Below, piece after piece: positions 31,653 to 33,258 of a DNA stretch of 33,258 nt (position 1 is its first letter; each line of letters opens with the position of its first letter). The translations under genes and the position numbers were made by a program. The DNA lies in assembly GCA_007126095.1 (NCBI GenBank), contig SLBZ01000132.1, positions 1 through 33,258 of the forward strand, given 5' to 3'. The DNA comes from Aquisalimonas sp. (GTDB taxonomy: Bacteria > Pseudomonadota > Gammaproteobacteria > Nitrococcales > Aquisalimonadaceae). The notes beneath the pieces were generated by a model. It was not told the origin of the DNA. It saw only the letters and a list, made by a program, of their open reading frames with translations, and ran no database searches.

Positions 31653-32873
31653 TCAGGCGGCCTTGCGCAGACGCGCGAGAAACCGCTCAAGCTTGTCCAA
31701 TGCCTTTTCCAGGTCCTCCCGATGGGGCAGAAACACCATGCGCAGGTGATCCGGTGTCGGCCAGTTGAAGGCCGTCCCCTCCACCAGCAGCAGGTGTTCC
31801 TGCCGCAGGAGGTCGAGCACGAGCTGGCGGTCGTCCTCGATCGGGTAGACGGCCGGATCCAGGCGCGGGAACAGGTACAGAGCACCAGTTGGCTCCACAC
31901 AGGAGACACCGGGAATCGCGTTGACGCGCTCCCAGGCCAGGGTGCGCTGCTCGTGCAGCCGGCCGCCGGGTGCCACCAGATCGTCGATGCTCTGGTACCC
32001 GCCCAGCGCCGTCTGAATGGCGAACTGGGAGGGTACGTTGGCGCACAGCCGCATGGAGGCGAGAATGCTCAGCCCTTCCACGTAATCGGCCGCGCGGTCC
32101 TTGCCACCGGACAGGAACATCCAGCCGGACCGGAAACCGGCGGCGCGGTAGCTCTTGGACAGGCCGCTGAAGGTGATGCACAGGGTCTCGCCGGCCAGCT
32201 TCGCCAACGGGTAGTGCTTCGCCCCATCGTAGAGAATCTTGTCGTAGATCTCGTCGGCGAACAGCACCAGATCGTGGCGGCGCGCGATCTCCACGATCTG
32301 CTTCAGCGTCTCTTCGCTGTAGACGGCGCCGGTGGGATTGTTCGGGTTGATGACCACGATGCCGCGGGTGCGGTCGGTAATCTTCGCCTCCATGTCCGCG
32401 AGGTCCGGCTGCCAGCCGTTGTTCTCGTCGCACAGGTAATGGACCGGGCGCCCACCCGAGAGGCTGACCGCGGCCGTCCACAGTGGGTAGTCCGGCGCGG
32501 GAATCAGCAGCTCGTCGCCGTTGTTCAGCAACGCCTGCATGGCCATGACGATCAGCTCACTGACGCCGTTGCCCAGGTAGATGTCCTCCAGCGCCACCTC
32601 GGTGATCCCGCGCTGCTGACAATGCTGCATGATCGCCTTGCGCGCCGAGAAGATCCCCTTCGCGTCGGAATAACCCTGCGCTTCAGGGAGGTTCCGGATC
32701 ACGTCATGAAGAATCTCGTCCGGCGCATCCAGGCCGAATGGCGCCGGATTACCGATATTCAGCTTGAGGATGCGGTGCCCCTCGTCCTCCAGGCGCTTCG
32801 CCTCTTCCAGGACCGGGCCACGGATGTCGTAACAGACGTCCGCGAGCTTGTGGGATTTACGGATCAACGACAC
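31653..32873 (-). CDS. alaA: Alanine-synthesising aminotransferase AlaA
   Basis: 406 aa PLP-dependent class I aminotransferase, very close in sequence to E. coli AlaA (glutamate-pyruvate aminotransferase). Near-identical blocks include CYDIRGPVL, LKLNIGNPAPFG, IYLGNGVSELIV, INPNNPTGAVYS, FADEIYDKILYD and LASMRLCANVP. The PLP Lys is Lys240 (FSGLSKSYR). The start is GTG at 32873 after AAGGAG, giving VSLIRKSHKLADVCYD (E. coli MSPIEKSSKLENVCYD); an ATG at 32936 would add 21 unrelated residues. It is first in a two-gene unit with DUF2147. Confidence 0.96.
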   Translation of the reverse strand: MSLIRKSHKLADVCYDIRGPVLEEAKRLEDEGHRILKLNIGNPAPFGLDAPDEILHDVIRNLPEAQGYSDAKGIFSARKAIMQHCQQRGITEVALEDIYLGNGVSELIVMAMQALLNNGDELLIPAPDYPLWTAAVSLSGGRPVHYLCDENNGWQPDLADMEAKITDRTRGIVVINPNNPTGAVYSEETLKQIVEIARRHDLVLFADEIYDKILYDGAKHYPLAKLAGETLCITFSGLSKSYRAAGFRSGWMFLSGGKDRAADYVEGLSILASMRLCANVPSQFAIQTALGGYQSIDDLVAPGGRLHEQRTLAWERVNAIPGVSCVEPTGALYLFPRLDPAVYPIEDDRQLVLDLLRQEHLLLVEGTAFNWPTPDHLRMVFLPHREDLEKALDKLERFLARLRKAA

Positions 32874-33142
32874 TCCCGACTCCTTGGCAACGAATTCGGA
32901 TGGGGAGCAAGCCGGCTGGTTTGCGCGACAGGGCATCGCTCCCGCGGGCTTCGAGTATACTCATCTCGCCGCCGCCAGTGCCATGCTCCACGGGGCCCTG
33001 TAGCACTTCGGTGCCTGCGGGGTGAACGTGATCACGCAACGCCCGCTCCGGGGATTTACCCGGCGGCCGGGACGGGGTAGCCTCATAGCCCATACGGTAG
33101 AGTATGTTGGCGTTGTGCCATCAACGGGGAGAAACCGACACC
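32874..33142. other. Divergent intergenic region alaA / acyl-CoA dehydrogenase
   Basis: 269 bp with no gene visible. The palindrome GAGTATACTC at 32953-32962 gives a TATACT -10-like hexamer in both directions, about 80 nt before alaA, but I find no good -35 on either strand. The right half is GC-rich with a Shine-Dalgarno GGGGAGA before the plus-strand gene. Confidence 0.35.
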
Positions 33143-33258
33143 ATGACCGATTACACCGCCCCGACGCGGGACATGAAGTTTGTCATGCAGGAGCTGCTGG
33201 ATCTGGATGCGATCAGCGCCCTGCCGGGGTTCGAGGAGGCGAGCCCGGAGCTGGTGGA
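33143..33258 (+). CDS. Acyl-CoA dehydrogenase, N-terminal fragment (runs off the window)
   Basis: Only the first 38 codons are present. The encoded start MTDYTAPTRDMKFVMQELLD, followed by ISALPGFEEASPELV, matches the N-terminal helix of large (about 590 aa) bacterial acyl-CoA dehydrogenases of the type found in gammaproteobacterial fatty acid oxidation loci (pattern YxxPxRDMxFVxxELL). ATG at 33143 follows ACGGGGAGAAA. The identification rests on this short N-terminus from memory of the family; the catalytic Glu and FAD-binding domains are outside the window. Confidence 0.72.
   Translation, partial: MTDYTAPTRDMKFVMQELLDLDAISALPGFEEASPELV

Noticed and set aside
32954..32990. Sigma54-like promoter (TGGCAC) upstream of alaA
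   Set aside because: The required GC/TTGCA -12 element at the right distance is missing.

Overview
The window is a stretch of chromosome from a high-GC, probably halophilic or haloalkaliphilic gammaproteobacterium. The partial 16S rRNA at the left edge, the tyrS-anmK-erpA-argC-hemJ gene order and the protein styles fit an Ectothiorhodospiraceae-like lineage (order Chromatiales and relatives); the genus is inferred, not proven. There is no phage, IS element, CRISPR array or other clear mobile DNA. Almost everything is core genome, densely packed with many 1-14 nt overlaps.

Layout. (1) 1-902: the 5' part of a 16S rRNA gene on the minus strand, its leader with boxB/boxA antitermination signals, and five tandem sigma70-type rRNA promoters. 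All five have the form TTGAC(G/A)-N16-TANNNT, and the most distal -35 overlaps the tyrS stop codon. (2) 903-6949: housekeeping genes tyrS, anmK, erpA, argC, a TlpA-like thioredoxin, hemJ, and the iron-storage pair bfr/bfd with a Fur-box-like site. (3) 7042-9955: rppH-ptsP (mRNA 5'-end processing and the nitrogen PTS enzyme I). (4) 10095-11853: a HAD phosphatase overlapping a CidA/LrgA-LrgB pair. (5) 11861-15453: an Apt-like phosphoribosyltransferase, tRNA-Gly(GCC), metR and an M14 zinc carboxypeptidase.

(6) 15440-22444: a four-gene ligase-associated DNA repair set (MBL-fold exonuclease, ATP-dependent DNA ligase, Lhr-core-type DEXH helicase, metallophosphoesterase endonuclease). It is split in the middle by two tandem, mutually related outer-membrane beta-barrel genes on the opposite strand. 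(7) 22472-25322: PduO-type cobalamin adenosyltransferase, a DUF1289 protein and a Slt70-type lytic transglycosylase. (8) 25419-30984: a LivKHMGF-type branched-chain amino acid/amide ABC transporter operon ending in a gamma-glutamylcyclotransferase-like gene. Its LivF has Arg in place of the Walker A Lys, and its LivM carries an extra C-terminal membrane region. (9) 31176-33258: alaA with a DUF2147 gene, then the start of an acyl-CoA dehydrogenase.

The most striking signal is the regular array of five near-identical promoters driving the rRNA operon. Also worth a second look are the interrupted repair cluster, the Walker A substitution in LivF, a terminator-like hairpin superimposed on the tRNA-Gly promoter, and a promoter placed on the metR stop codon.
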